A stretch of DNA of 21,981 nt from Plakobranchus ocellatus (GCA_019648995.1 BLXT01003760.1:81052-103032); one strand, 5' to 3'. Counted from the first letter of the stretch, positions 1 through 10,273 are shown. Notes: generated by a model not told the origin, from the letters alone. Program-made: numbers and translations.

Positions 1-1021
1 TCCTTCCCACACAAACACAAAATGATCATCTACCATCTTAACCCCACCCCTATTTTATTTTGTCTTGTTTTTTGCTTTTTGCGAGTGACCCATTAATGAT
101 GATCATGAAGATAATTGCAATGACGGTCCTCTAAATTAATCTTCTTATGGGAGCGGAGATACAATCATAATAATTATGATTAAAGTTGTGATGATTTTCA
201 AATCGCATATTGATGCAATGCCTGAAGTGAAATATGGAAATAAAATGAAAATTATTTTAACAGTTTTTGTAAGAGTCTTTTGTCTATAAATGTTGCAATA
301 CTTCCAAAGCATTTTTGCTAATTCATTCCTTTCGGCCCAAACTCCTAGCACTATGAGGCTACCAGAAGCTCTCTGACCAAGAAGATTTATTAGGTTACTG
401 GTACAGAAGACTTGCATTCAGATTTGTTAACAAAATAATTTATCCCATGGGCTTCTTATGGGCATGACCTCTCTACGTGTTAACCTGAAAACAACAGCAA
501 TTCTTAAGTTCAGTGGTGCAACTTTTCACGCACTGAGTAGAATTATGTGATGGCTTGCAAGCCAAAGCAGAAAAAAACGTTAATTAGACGTTAATTTTGA
601 ATAAACAACTTGTTAAAATGTAATGCAACTTCAAATACCCTTGCAATGTTCCTATATGAAAACACATACCAAGCAAGAAGTAATTTCGTCGATAAACATA
701 AACACGCCCACAGTTCACTTTTTCCCAAACTGTTTTTTCCCATCTCATTCACCAACCGCGAAAAAAAATTTCCTTGACTATATTCTCTTGTATTTTCTGT
801 CTAGTTGACGCAAACACATATTCTCAAAATGTGTCTACAGCAAAAAAATATTTGATAAAGCATCAGCAATTATTTTACATCTGGGTTTAACAGATGTAGC
901 ATAAATATTCTTGAAACATTAAGTCATCAATAAAATAACACCAACATTTCCTGGCCATTCTATGACAAAATGATTCATGGGGAATGGGACAGATCACACC
1001 CATTACATTTTTTTCCCCATC

Positions 1022-1042
1022 TTTTTTTTTTTTTTTTTTTTC
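1022..1042. repeat. Poly-T run (21 T)
   Basis: An uninterrupted run of 21 T in the upstream intron. It could be an old retroposon poly-A tail on the minus strand or simple slippage; nothing beside it decides. Confidence 0.9.
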
Positions 1043-1702
1043 GACCGTCTTGATGGGCCAAGCCTTTTTTGTTGTCATTATTGTCACTGTGTTTCTAATA
1101 GATTTTTCAATAATCGATTATTGTTTCTTTGGTTCAGAAGTAAAAATGATTGAACTTAAATGAATTTACCAACAATTGTCAACAGTTACAAATAATTTCA
1201 TTTAAAAACAAGGATAACTTTTTAATTTCTGAAAAAATTGATTACCTCAGATAACCATCTTAGATAATAGTGGAGTTTTTGTTGATCAGGTCTGTTTCAG
1301 CGATTTTTAGAAATTAAACACATCAACATAAATAATCTATGATATCTGACATATAATAAAAATTTAGCATGAACACAAGAATGCATAGCTTTTAAAAATA
1401 TGTTATTTAGTCTCTATAATTTTTTCATAGCAGTTTCATTTTTTAGCATTACAGGTAGTAAATACAAGATTTATACACTTAAGAAATTTGTTATTAAAGC
1501 TTTTAAAGAAAAAATTAAGTATTTTAAAATTCCCATTTTATGCTCTATTATTTTCATATTTACTATATTTCTTTTCAGTTTTTACGAATTTTAACCATAA
1601 CTAAGATGGGTGAGGGGAAAGGGAATAAACATACAAAACTCCTTAAGGACTAGGGATGGGATGTGATATCTTAGGCGTAGAGATAACATGCCTCATGCTC
1701 TA

Positions 1703-1883
1703 GTCACTGATAAGCTCTATATTAGTTTAATGCCCTCTTGTAGTGAAAGTTTTTACTTTTTTAGGTAGCAAGAAATGGCATCAATGCCCTGTCTGCTCTT
1801 GTCACTGTTAAGCTCTGTATTAGTTTAATGCTCTCTTGTAGTGACAGTTTTACTTTTTCAGGTAGCAAGAAATGGCATCAATG
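1703..1883 (+). repeat. 98-bp-period direct duplication
   Basis: Two direct copies, 1703-1786 and 1801-1883, separated by 14 bases. Both run from GTCACTG through AGCTCT.TATTAGTTTAATG to AGCAAGAAATGGCATCAATG, with only a few substitutions and single-base indels. Each copy has a T-rich tract followed by AG (TTTTTTAG in copy 1, TTTTTCAG in copy 2) just before GTAGCAAG, so each resembles a splice acceptor. After the second copy the frame opens for 16 codons and then stops at TAA, and no suitable donor continues it, so I do not call an exon. Confidence 0.88.
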
Positions 1884-2219
1884 TATATCAAAATTCTGAA
1901 GATGCTGTATAACTTGAGGTTGAATAATTCTATGTATCATTTAGCTTTACTATGATAACTTGATTTTTTTTTTTACTATACAGCATTTAAAGAGTAATTG
2001 GATGGTGAGCAATTTCTTCAATATGGCATTCCAGAAGCCCAAGGACTGACTTCTAAAAAAATTATTCTTTGTCCGTCTTTAAATTATGGATCACTAAATA
2101 TTCAGTCTTATTATCTTTCTGTAAAGCATACAGCCATGAATTTTGTTTTGAGCGTCTTAAAAGTTTCAAAAAAGATATTTTGTATCGGTGAATCATTTTA
2201 TTCCTTCTTGTTATAACAG

Positions 2220-2398
2220 AGATAAATGATGAAAAATTAGAAAGTCTTATGAGAAAGATTCCTAGAGAGAAAAAGAGTCAACAGTACGGTCAGTGGATTG
2301 TTCAGATGGAAAAACAGGCCATGGCCAGCAAGAGAGACCCAATAAACGAAACTAAATCTCCAGTTCGTTCAATAAGTGTCATTGCTGAACACTTGAAA
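2220..2398 (+). CDS. RIG-I-like receptor, exon a (Hel2i start)
   Basis: Internal exon of a RIG-I-like receptor, a cytosolic ATP-dependent RNA sensor. It starts after an AG at 2218-2219 and ends before GTAAGT at 2399. The first two bases complete a codon begun in an unseen upstream exon; 59 full codons follow (residues 1-59 of the partial product) and the exon ends in phase 0. The peptide contains QQYGQWIVQMEKQAM and ends in AEHLK. These match the RLR Hel2i helices, where RIG-I has QKYEQWIV and MDA5 has PYEQWAIQMEK, each followed later by a HLRKYN segment. Hel2i is the helical insert that contacts dsRNA and distinguishes RLRs and Dicer from other DExD/H helicases. The open frame runs on past the donor to a stop at about 2465-2467, so the end rests on the splice site and on the fit to the next exon. 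Confidence 0.9.
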
Positions 2399-2765
2399 GT
2401 AAGTAAATTTCACTGTTTAAGTACTTTGCTATTGGCTTTGAAATTCAATTATCAGTCTTTAAAATAGGTGTTTTGAAGTGCACTGATGATAAAGAAAAAT
2501 CAGCATTTAATAGTCTTCGTTGATGAACTAACCTTTTTCTGTTGATGATCCTCCAAAAATTTTAGAAAGGTAACACTCAGTTCTATCACAAAAATTTTTA
2601 CTTTTGAAGTTGTGTGAACTAAATCTTTGTTTTGCATCAGTTTAGACCATCCAAATGTAAATTTGAATGTGAACAGTATGATGGATTCAGTGCAGAAGTA
2701 TTTGCTTTCATTTGGAAAACTATTTTGAGAAGTTCAGCTCTGCAGATACCTTAAACTTATATGAA

Positions 2766-2777
2766 CCCCCCCCCCCC

Positions 2778-2812
<35 letters not shown>
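2766..2812. repeat. Poly-C / poly-A homopolymer run
   Basis: Thirteen C (2766-2778) followed by 34 A (2779-2812). The lengths are likely unreliable in any assembly. A similar A-then-G run closes the window. Confidence 0.92.
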
Positions 2813-2814
<2 letters not shown>

Positions 2815-3593
2815 CAGTTTTTGAAACTCTCAAGCTCCTCAGATCATAACAAACTCTGCTTCCCATCTTCTAGGCTATATTTGTGTAAACTGAGCACTCT
2901 GGGCCACTATAGCATAAAAAAGTAAACCTACATCTAAAGCAATAGATCTTTATCTGCACTGTACACACTCTCAATAAAAGTGTTTAAAAAATGGTTAAAA
3001 CAAGACCACTAAAACTGGAAGAACAAACAGGGATTTAAAACTTAAATTTATCGATTGATAATCTTTGTCAAGCAAGACCATACTAGCATAAATGTAATTA
3101 TTTTTTTAAAAACACAATGCTACGTTACTTCATTGGTAGATAAATAACAAGTCTATTATCTCACCACAGCATGGGAATGTGAACACATACATACAACCAA
3201 TTTTACTTAGAGAACTTTGGTTATTTTGCACCCAGCATTTCATTGGTTATATTCCAAACAAAAAAAAAATCAAAGCTCTGACAGTTTCAAGGCCATGATG
3301 TCGGCTAAGCTACGCAATAAGGAACTTCTTGCTAGAAATGATCTATAAGGCTGCCTCTAAATCTACAGTATCCATAAAATATCTGAACATATCCTCATAA
3401 CTAATAGGCTAGTCCCAGTCCTCTACCTCGAAACATCCTATTACAAGCAAGCAGAATCCCAGCATACACAAAACATTACTTTACATATATAAAAACCAAA
3501 CCAAGCCTGCAGGATAAGCAAACAACTGTGCAGACTCGCACACAGACACACACCAGTCCCACCCGAACAATGTCTTTGAAATGTTCTCCTTTC

Positions 3594-3946
3594 AGTGCCT
3601 CTGAAGTTCAAGCTGACGAAGTCCCTCATTGGTTGTTCTATAACTGGATCACTAAATGTGACATTATTTAGTCTTTACAAAAGCAAAGCCAATCTCTTGC
3701 AGGCCTCACCACTTCACAGGGATGTGAAAAACAATCGCACACATTCTACTTGCTGCACACATATACACACATACATATTCAGCTCTTTGAGCATCTTCTC
3801 TAAGGCCTTCCAGAGATTCAATGTCTAAAAAGCATCCCATTGGTTCTAAAAATTGAACAATAAATTCCTCTTTCTAAGGTCCTCCGGAGATTCAAAATGA
3901 AAAACTATCTCATAGGTTGTTCTAATAAGCATTGCTGTAATTAAAT
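3594..3946 (+). repeat. Diverged repeat units, period about 74 bp
   Basis: Two adjacent units begin at 3799 (TCTAAGGCCTTCCAGAGATT) and 3873 (TCTAAGGTCCTCCGGAGATT). Both continue with TCAAA/TCAAT, an A-rich middle, and CAT.GGTT..TCTAA. A third, more distant relative lies at about 3594-3650 (CTCTGAAGTTCAAG then CTCATTGGTTGTTCTATAA), and a weak fourth near 4040-4080. They are probably remnants of one unit expanded and then diverged. No coding potential is seen. Confidence 0.6.
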
Positions 3947-4124
3947 CATTTTGTGTATGAAATAAGTCAATCGGTAGCAGGCCAGAAATATGAATCAACA
4001 GAGATGGTTTTGTTCTATGGCCCATGAGACAGAAAAATATAATGTTTTTCATAGGCTTTTCAGAAATTGAACAGTCAATCATCTTTTTATGTCTCTGAGT
4101 GTGCATATTGCATCCAATGATCAT

Positions 4125-5505
4125 GTATCATCATCATCCAGTGTCATGCGGAAAAGTTTTGACGACCAAGACTCACCACTTCATCCTATCTACCATTGCC
4201 CTGATGGTGGCATTGTTTCCCGATATTCTCAAGCATGAGGACGATCTAAGATTTTAACTCTTTGTCTTTCACAAGCTCTTTTGCCATTGAGTTTTTCTGT
4301 TATCAAATGTTCCTGTTTTTCATTCGTCATTATGTGACCAAAACATTTTGCTGGCCTCTTCCTGATGTTTCTGATTAGTGATCTCTCTGTGCTCGTCTTT
4401 TTTAGTATTTCTTCTTTAGTTTTCTTTTTCAGTACAGGAAATTTTCATCATTCTCTCCAAAACCACAACTCCATTGCTTCCAGCTGTTTCTGTATTGCTA
4501 AGTTTACTGTCCAAGACTTGCATGCATAGAGTGAAACAGATTCTATGTAACACTTACTGATTCTTTTCCTGAGAGTAAGTGAAAGCTTTTCATTTGTGAG
4601 TATTCATATTTTGAAATGCTGCTTTTGAGTGAATACTTGGACTTCAATTTCTGACACATATCTTCCATCAGATGTAATCAAGACGCTCAAGTATTTGAAA
4701 TTCTCCTAATGGACCAGATTTTTTTCCCCTTTCTTTGACCTTGCACTGTTGATCTGTGTTTTTCCTCGTGATTACCATTGTAGCCCTATTTTGTCGCTTT
4801 CTTGTGCTATGGTATTTCTGTAGAACTGTAGATCTTTAGATCTATAGAGCCTTAGATCTTCTTGGTTTCTGCTTTAAGTACAGTATCATCTGCGTATTTC
4901 AGTTGTTCAGATTATACCCATTTATCACTACTTATGGGTAATTTTCAATATTTCACATCAATTTTTCACCGAACATAGAAATTAAAGCTGGAGTGAGGTC
5001 ATAACCTTGCCTTTCACCACTCCTTACATGTTGGTAACCACTGAGCTCATTATTAATTCTAACTGATGGTGTTTGCTCTCAATATATATTCCTCATCATT
5101 CTCAGGTCATTACCATCATTTTCAATGTTCAATTCGTCTAAGTGTAGTAAGATGTTTATAATCTTTGTATGTCTGACTTGTTCAAAGGCTTTGTTATAGA
5201 CGGTAAAACATGAATATGGGGTTTTCTGTACTTCCAAACCTCATTTTATGAGAGTTCTTAAAATATTTATTGCATCTGTTGTTCCTTTTTCTTGCACGAA
5301 TCCACACTGTTCCTTAGCTATCTCTGGTTGTATCTTACTTCTTGCTTTTATCATAAGTATAGTATCCTGAAAAGAATTTTTGTGACAAAGGCCCATAATG
5401 CTAAGTGTGTAATGTTGCTGGCTTTTGTAGTATGCGTTAAATATTGATTTTCAAATATCACATGGAATATAGACATTGTTGTATATGTCATTATGTTTAT
5501 TGGTG
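4125..5505 (-). mobile_element. Decayed RTE-like retrotransposon, family B (RT part)
   Basis: Minus-strand remnant of a non-LTR retrotransposon reverse transcriptase, broken by stops and frameshifts. In minus-strand order: a palm start near 5480-5310 ending EQCGF; a YNKAFEQVRH segment near 5200, the degenerate first-aspartate motif; an RQG-like turn near 5015 (SGERQGYDLTP, frame uncertain); an intact KYADDTVLKAE catalytic box (YADDT at 4882-4896); SDGRYVSEIEV near 4665; and a C-terminal stretch SWTV...KQLEAMELWFW then TERSLIRNIRK. The last resembles the C-terminal domain of BovB/RTE-type elements. The left end has ATG/TGA-type triplets (CATCATCATC, about 4128-4137), the usual 3' tail of such elements. 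No endonuclease is seen, so it is 5'-truncated. It is non-functional and lies antisense in an RLR intron. Confidence 0.8.
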
Positions 5506-5513
5506 AAGACACA

Positions 5514-5789
5514 TTGATCATCATCATCATCAGGTACCTTGTCTGGAAAAGACATTGACTATCATTGTGCCTCCACTCAAACCTACTCTCAGTTAACCTT
5601 ATAAAGTTGTTATTGCTACCCTTGCCTATTGCCCATGACTTAAGACTTTCAATACAAGTTATTCTCTGCCTGCCTCTACTGTATTTGCCTTCAATCTTTC
5701 CTGTGACTGCTAAGTGTTCTAAACCCTTGAGTCAGCAAATACGACCTAAAAACTGTGGTTGCCTCTGTCTTATGGTTTTAATTATGATC
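5514..5789 (-). mobile_element. Family A retrotransposon 3' fragment, minus strand
   Basis: Reverse complement of the 3' end of the element at about 12044-13740. Shared blocks include ATAAGACAGAGGCA, GGTTTAGAACACTTAGCA, GTAGAGG, GGGCAATAGGCAAGGGTAGC and CAAGGTACC. The tail is a run of TGA/ATG triplets at 5515-5531. The copy starts (its 5' side) at about 5789 inside ATGATC, where it meets a second tail in the opposite orientation. Only the end of the reverse transcriptase reading frame and the 3' end remain, with stops. It sits directly next to the 5' side of the family B relic. Confidence 0.85.
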
Positions 5790-5839
5790 GCCAGTGTCTG
5801 TTCCAAAAAAGGTACCTGCTGATGATGATATATTGATCA
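5784..5839 (+). mobile_element. Family A 3' tail, plus strand
   Basis: About 55 bases matching the last bases of the plus-strand family A copy: ATGATCG..A.TGTCTGTTCC, then AAGGTACC, then GATGATGAT triplets. It mirrors the minus-strand tail at 5514-5563, so the two form an inverted pair around about 220 bases. The two copies share ATGATC at 5784-5789, a likely junction of inverted sequence by short homology. Confidence 0.8.
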
Positions 5840-6402
5840 GGATTTACTGATCAGCAGGTTATAATACAATGATAAAAATTGTGGCTCAGTGGAATTCTGA
5901 GTGTAGATGATGCTAATTGGACCCAGGTCAATGAGTACATAGACCAAAACTCGAGCTAGTCTAGTTCACCCATCAGTAATTAATTTTTAGATGTATATGA
6001 TTGTTAAAAATTATTTTTACATATAGTTTGATGTCTTTTAATATTACCTAATCATTTTGCTTTATATTTGCCTGTAATTTGGGCTGAAATGTTTCCATTG
6101 AAACATGGCCCAAAACTGTGTTTAACAGATCGAGCTTATCTTCTCTCAGTTTGTCAAGTCTTGTACTCTTGTAGCAGAGGTGAGGCATGAAGAAAGTTAT
6201 GCATTTAACATGTTGATGCCTTTGCTGTCCAGGATTAAGTTTAATCTATGAGTATAAAAAAAAAGGTTCAATTCATCCCTATAGGAAAAAAAGGATGTTT
6301 TTACTTGTATCCACAAATATGCATCATTGAATGAATGAACTATTCTTATGATTCAAAGATTTTGAAAATAGTTATTATCGATCTATAACTATTCTTTCCC
6401 AG
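5840..6402 (+). other. Unremarkable intron sequence before exon b
   Basis: AT-rich intron with no repeat family, RNA gene or coding signal that I recognise. It ends in the pyrimidine tract and AG used by exon b. Confidence 0.6.
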
Positions 6403-6544
6403 GCATACAATGTGGCATTTGAAATCTATGAGTTAGCACAACGGCGTGATGTTGTTAACTATCTTGAAAAGCGTTTTCGTCACTTCCATGATCGATTTGA
6501 TAGTCTCACTGTAGCAGAGGAGACATTTTACAGTTATTTCGAAG
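6403..6544 (+). CDS. RIG-I-like receptor, exon b (Hel2i helices)
   Basis: Second visible exon of the RLR gene. The acceptor is a pyrimidine tract ending in CAG (AG at 6401-6402) and the donor is G|GTTGAT at 6545. It has 47 codons (residues 60-106) plus one base, ending in phase 1. It begins AYNVAFEIYELAQ, directly continuing the HLK of the previous exon, as HLRKYNDAL does in vertebrate RLRs. The rest (DVVNYLEKRFRHFHDRFD...) reads as long charged helices, as expected for Hel2i. It is too short and divergent to recognise alone; the call depends on the exact phase match to both neighbours. The donor GTTGAT is weak (T at +3), but moving it would break the join to exon c, where the split codon gives GAA (Glu). 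Confidence 0.87.
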
Positions 6545-7121
6545 GTTGATCTGATTATACTAGATTAAGAACTTATATTTAAAGATTGAAAAATTTGAAT
6601 TGTTTTCTCCAAATCTGCTAGGCAAACAAAAAAAAAATGCAAATGATAAATAAATTATTATCATGCATGAACAAATGTTACTTCCTGTTATTTACTCTAC
6701 TCATGGGGTTTCAATAAAAATAAAAAATTTTTAAATTTTATATCTGTGTAATCCTTAAATAAAGAGTTTTATGATAAAGTAGAAAAAATTTCAAAATCTT
6801 TCCTCTGTAAAATCTTGCAAGAGATGACCGGCCCTTCTGCATTATATGCAAAATCAAACCCATAAGATGTAACATCTTGCAGCTCTTTATGTGACTGCTA
6901 AACAAAAGTTCGATTTGTTGAGTTTGACTCATTTTTTAATGGTTCCTGCTTTGTAAATGTAATTCATTTCATATGGGCTGAACATAAAATTAGGTCTCTC
7001 ATTTCATCTATTCTCATGCAGTAGCAGTTTAACTTTTTTTTTTTTTTTTAGCATTTAATGTTATGTTTATCCTATACATTTGTTTAAAATGACAAAATGT
7101 ATCTTATTTTTATTACATCAG
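6545..7121 (+). other. Intron between exons b and c (577 bp)
   Basis: Phase 1 GT-AG intron, the shortest in the window. It is AT-rich with a 15-base T run near 7035-7049. I see no mobile element. Confidence 0.8.
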
Positions 7122-7382
7122 AACTGAAAGAGGTTCTAATGAAAAAGAGAGATCCTAGCAATCCAAACCTCAAAGCTTTAAAAAGAGCAATAAAAGAGAA
7201 CCTTTTTAAAGGACATGGAAAAGACACTGAAAGTGACAAAAACTCAAAAGGAATTGTTTTTGTGCGCACGCGATTTTTAGCGCATGCCTTGGCATCATGG
7301 TTGGAACATTCCAAAGATGGGCAACTTCAAACACTGCGAGCCTCTGTTTTCACTGGTACAGAAGCTACTGAGGATGAAGGAG
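7122..7382 (+). CDS. RIG-I-like receptor, exon c (Hel2, motif IV)
   Basis: Third visible exon. The acceptor AG is at 7120-7121; the split codon G|AA gives Glu107, then 86 codons and one base. It carries KRDPSNPNLKALKRAI (about residues 115-130), very close to the RIG-I stretch DPSN.NPKL that opens the second RecA domain. Next come a lysine-rich linker and GIVFVRTR (150-157), the motif IV strand that reads IIF.KTR or ILFVKTR in MDA5 and RIG-I. A helix (FLAHALASWLEH) and VFTGTE follow, the last like the ..GILTGRG. segment of RIG-I. I chose the donor G|GTGAAG at 7383 because it leaves one base that pairs with the phase of exon d. A downstream GT at 7388 would break the frame. Read-through into the intron meets a stop at 7391-7393. 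Confidence 0.93.
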
Positions 7383-8706
7383 GTGAAGTATAAGTCAAAT
7401 TTACGGGGAATAATAATGTATTGAGTGAAAGCTCTGATAACCCCTTCTCCTCTTATTTTCCATCTCTGCTCTTTCTCTAATCTTTTCTCCATCCCTTTTT
7501 CCGGGTCTTACGTTTTTTTGCCTTACCCTTCTCATCCTGCCCAGCTTATTTGTTTGACTCAAAATTGTCCTCCTCTTTCTATCTCTGTTTTAATCTACTT
7601 AAAATAAAGCCTTTTCTAACGATATACATTTTTTTATTCGCACTGATTGGTATTCTGAAGTTTTTATATTCTTAAATCCCATTTTGTCTGGTGAGATTTT
7701 CTGTATGATCTTTTTGTCCATTGACTAAGATTACCAGACAATAAGTCAAACTTAATACAAAAAGAAGCTAACTAGTAAGTTTACTTATTTATGATCTGCC
7801 TCAGGACTGGCTCACTTAGTAGTAAAATAAAGCCTGTAAACTGTGCTTGCTTTAATGAATAAACGAGGAAGTTGGCGCTTTGGAAAAAAATAAAAGCGAG
7901 AGATTTTTAAAATAATATTTTCTTTCAACATTTCAATTAAGGGCAGTTAAAAAAATTAAAGAAGTGTTTGAAGAGAAAAATAGTCTTTTTGTGTCTGCAA
8001 AGAGGCTCAAAGTTACATTCTCTTTCCAAAAACAATGCTATTGTCAGTCGGTGGGATATGTCGACAAAGCCTTTTAAAGAATGAACAGTTAAGCAAATGC
8101 AATAGAAATCTGTGATGATAACATAAATGAATTTCTAATTCAAATGTTTAACTGATAATAAAGTGAGAGAATTGTGAGAATTTTGTGAAGAAAGAATAGG
8201 GGTTTGGGGAGAAGACAATGTGGGCTATAGATCAAGGCTGTAGGGAAGGTCATCCCAGCAGAGCAGGGATGAAAGATCACCAGAAATTTCCAGCTTTATC
8301 AGATTTTTGGGGATCTTTCAAGCCTTGCGAGTTTTTTTGTTTTTTTCTACTGTTTTTTTTACTTTTTGACATTCTGGCCAATCACAGCTTTACAATGAAA
8401 TCCTGCAGTAACTAGTTAGCAGGAATGTCAAAGAGGCCAAAATATATGATCTGACTTGTATGTGAAAGCTATACCAAAGCAACAGACAGCACTAATAATG
8501 CTTAAATTCTAGGCACTCTTTTCTTTCGTTTTTTCTATTTGCTTCCACCTGTTGAGAAATAATGGAAACTGTTAAGCGCAAAGATAATACAGGTTGATCT
8601 ATATCCCAGTGATACATTAATGACCCTTAAATACTAATACATAAAAGTAAATCCCTGGGAAATACAGTGGATGAGACTACAAAGTTGGATTGCATGTTTC
8701 ATTGAA

Positions 8707-8745
8707 TCTCGATCTCAATCTCTCTCTCTCTCTCCTCGTCTCTCT
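8707..8745. repeat. TC-rich microsatellite
   Basis: Imperfect (TC)n run with a central uninterrupted block of CT repeats, interrupted by CTCGTC. Simple slippage repeat in the intron. Confidence 0.85.
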
Positions 8746-9637
8746 TATCTGACAAGTGTAATCTTAAAAATACAAACAGTTGCCTTCTTTATTGCCTTCT
8801 ATGTATTGTATCTCTTTTAGACTCTCTGTTTGTCACTGCGTCAGATCTTTCTATCACCTGCCTGCATTGCTGACTATGATGCTATAGTCTTATCAAGGAT
8901 ATAGTTTATTATAAGTAGATGCGCCTCTATAATGTTACTGTGTACATCAATATAGCTGTACCAAATAGCAATAAGACGAGAAGGTGAAAGGATTGATGAG
9001 GGTTAAAAAAAAGGGGGATGCTATGGTTAACAAGACCTCCAGTGTGCGTCTTTTCTTCTTGATCCATTGATGACTTTTTTATTTTTCTCTCTCACAAAAG
9101 ACCCACAGAATAGATTTACATGTTTATTCTTTTAAAACTAGAGATTGATGGCCATTTATTAATTTTATGCGATGATGAAAGGCATAAGACCTCGATTCGT
9201 GTAAAAATGCCTAAAATGAAGGGTCTAGTTATCTTGTAATTTATTCACTTGGTCTAAATTATTCCACTTTTAACTTAGATTTCCAAAGTCCGAATCGTGC
9301 TCAGTGGCATTTTATTTTTAGATACGTGAGCAATGTCCCTTGTCTATTTCAGTTATCTGTGTTTGACATATTTTTTTTTAAGTCAAGGTTTAATATATGA
9401 AATAGAAAAGGATTAGGCAATTAACCAAGGTTAAATCTAGATCTTTATTGATTTTTACGACCCTGTGGCAAAAGGAAGAGAAAAGAAAAAAGCCTATTTA
9501 CTAAACCTGTTGTACTGCTTTTGGTATGCAGGTCCAATATTTAGTCCACTCTTTTGAAGTTTTCCATTCTTGAAAGTGACTGTTTCTACAATATAAGCCT
9601 ACATACTAATAATACTATTCCAAACTAAAGTACTAAG

Positions 9638-9713
9638 TTACTAAACGAACTGGCAGGCAGGATTATGCATGGAAGTTACTAAATAAGCTTATAGGCAGGA
9701 CTAAGCATGAAAG
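9638..9713 (+). repeat. Tandem pair of 38-bp units
   Basis: Two back-to-back 38-base units, 9638-9675 and 9676-9713, match at about 29 of 38 positions by eye. Both start TTACTAAA and share GGCAGGA, GCATG and a terminal AAG. A partial TACTAA precedes them. Confidence 0.75.
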
Positions 9714-9940
9714 ATTATGAATGCAAGAACAGTTTTTTTATTTGTTTTAATTTGTTAATGTTGCAATGCTTCTATGCATAAAATCTCAATAGAAACGCAA
9801 AAATATTTTCATCCATATCAAATACATGCCCAACTCAATAAACTGCAGACTTTCCATGACTTAATCTCAAAATTTTGATTACTATTGTGTTTGTTCATTC
9901 CATTTTAAAAGTTGCATCGATCAGGATTGCAGAAGTCCTA

Positions 9941-9999
9941 GCTGTAAAGTAGAGTGGCAGGACAGGTCCTCCTTGCAAAGTAGCGCTGCAGGATAGATC
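9941..9999 (+). repeat. Short tandem pair (about 28 bp, spacing 31)
   Basis: Copy 1 at 9941-9968 and copy 2 at 9972-9999 share AAAGTAG.G..GCAGGA.AG.TC. It is similar in style to the duplication 250 bases upstream, but the words differ. Confidence 0.6.
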
Positions 10000-10245
10000 A
10001 ATTTAAATATATTTGTTAAATTTGGCCATGATAACCCCACAATTCCAGTTAATGTGATCTTCAGTTTATACTTTATAATGTATCTCATGTTAAAGATTTT
10101 TTTTGTTGGGTTTGTTTGAAACTAGTCTTATATAAAGATTCATAAGACAAGAAAATTATATGCACTTTGACATACACGTTTTTATTTGATATTTAATTTT
10201 TTTTTTGAATAACATAAATTTCTCAACTTGTTTTTAAAAACTAGA

Positions 10246-10273
10246 AAAAGGTTTTTGAAAAAAAAAACCTTTT
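10246..10273. repeat. Perfect 11-bp hairpin
   Basis: AAAAGGTTTTT at 10246-10256 pairs with AAAAACCTTTT at 10263-10273 around a six-base A-rich loop. It is AT-rich, and a chance origin is possible. Confidence 0.7.

Larger units (their letters stand above)
1..2219 (+). other. Upstream intron of the RLR gene
   Basis: There is no convincing exon here. The next exon needs an upstream partner ending in phase 1, and I could not find a stretch with Hel1 motifs or Hel2i helices in any frame. The region is AT-rich. It holds a 21-base T run (1022-1042), a 98-bp-period duplication at 1703-1883, and ordinary intron sequence up to the acceptor at 2218-2219. Open frames at 145-417 (minus), 623-808, 1400-1594 and 1998-2216 have low-complexity, unfamiliar translations and are read as chance. 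Confidence 0.6.
2399..6402 (+). other. Intron between exons a and b (4.0 kb)
   Basis: GT-AG intron, phase 0. It holds a C13-A34 run (2766-2812), diverged repeats at 3594-3946, a minus-strand RTE-like relic (about 4125-5505), an inverted pair of family A tails (5514-5839), and otherwise plain AT-rich DNA. No further coding exon is needed, because exons a and b join in frame and in the expected RLR order. Confidence 0.85.

Noticed and set aside
1861-1908. Possible small exon after the second duplicated acceptor (frame VARNGINVYQNSEDAV)
   Set aside because: It meets a stop after 16 codons, has no good donor in the needed phase, and shows no clear RLR similarity.
1998-2216. Plus-strand open frame before exon a
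   Set aside because: Its translation has no RLR or other family motif, and the region carries the acceptor tract of exon a.
7097-7121. Starting a protein at the ATG at 7097 before exon c
   Set aside because: The bases before 7122 are a T-rich acceptor tract ending in AG, and the upstream exons join in phase at 7122; the ATG is intronic.
7084-7314. Minus-strand open frame opposite exon c
   Set aside because: It is a shadow of the coding exon with no motif of its own.
7383-7393. Extending exon c to its stop codon as a short gene
   Set aside because: The stop lies just beyond a donor site, and exon d continues the RLR protein in the right phase.
8218-8415. Plus-strand 65-codon open frame as a small gene
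   Set aside because: Low-complexity Phe/Leu-rich end, no motif, and no start or splice context.
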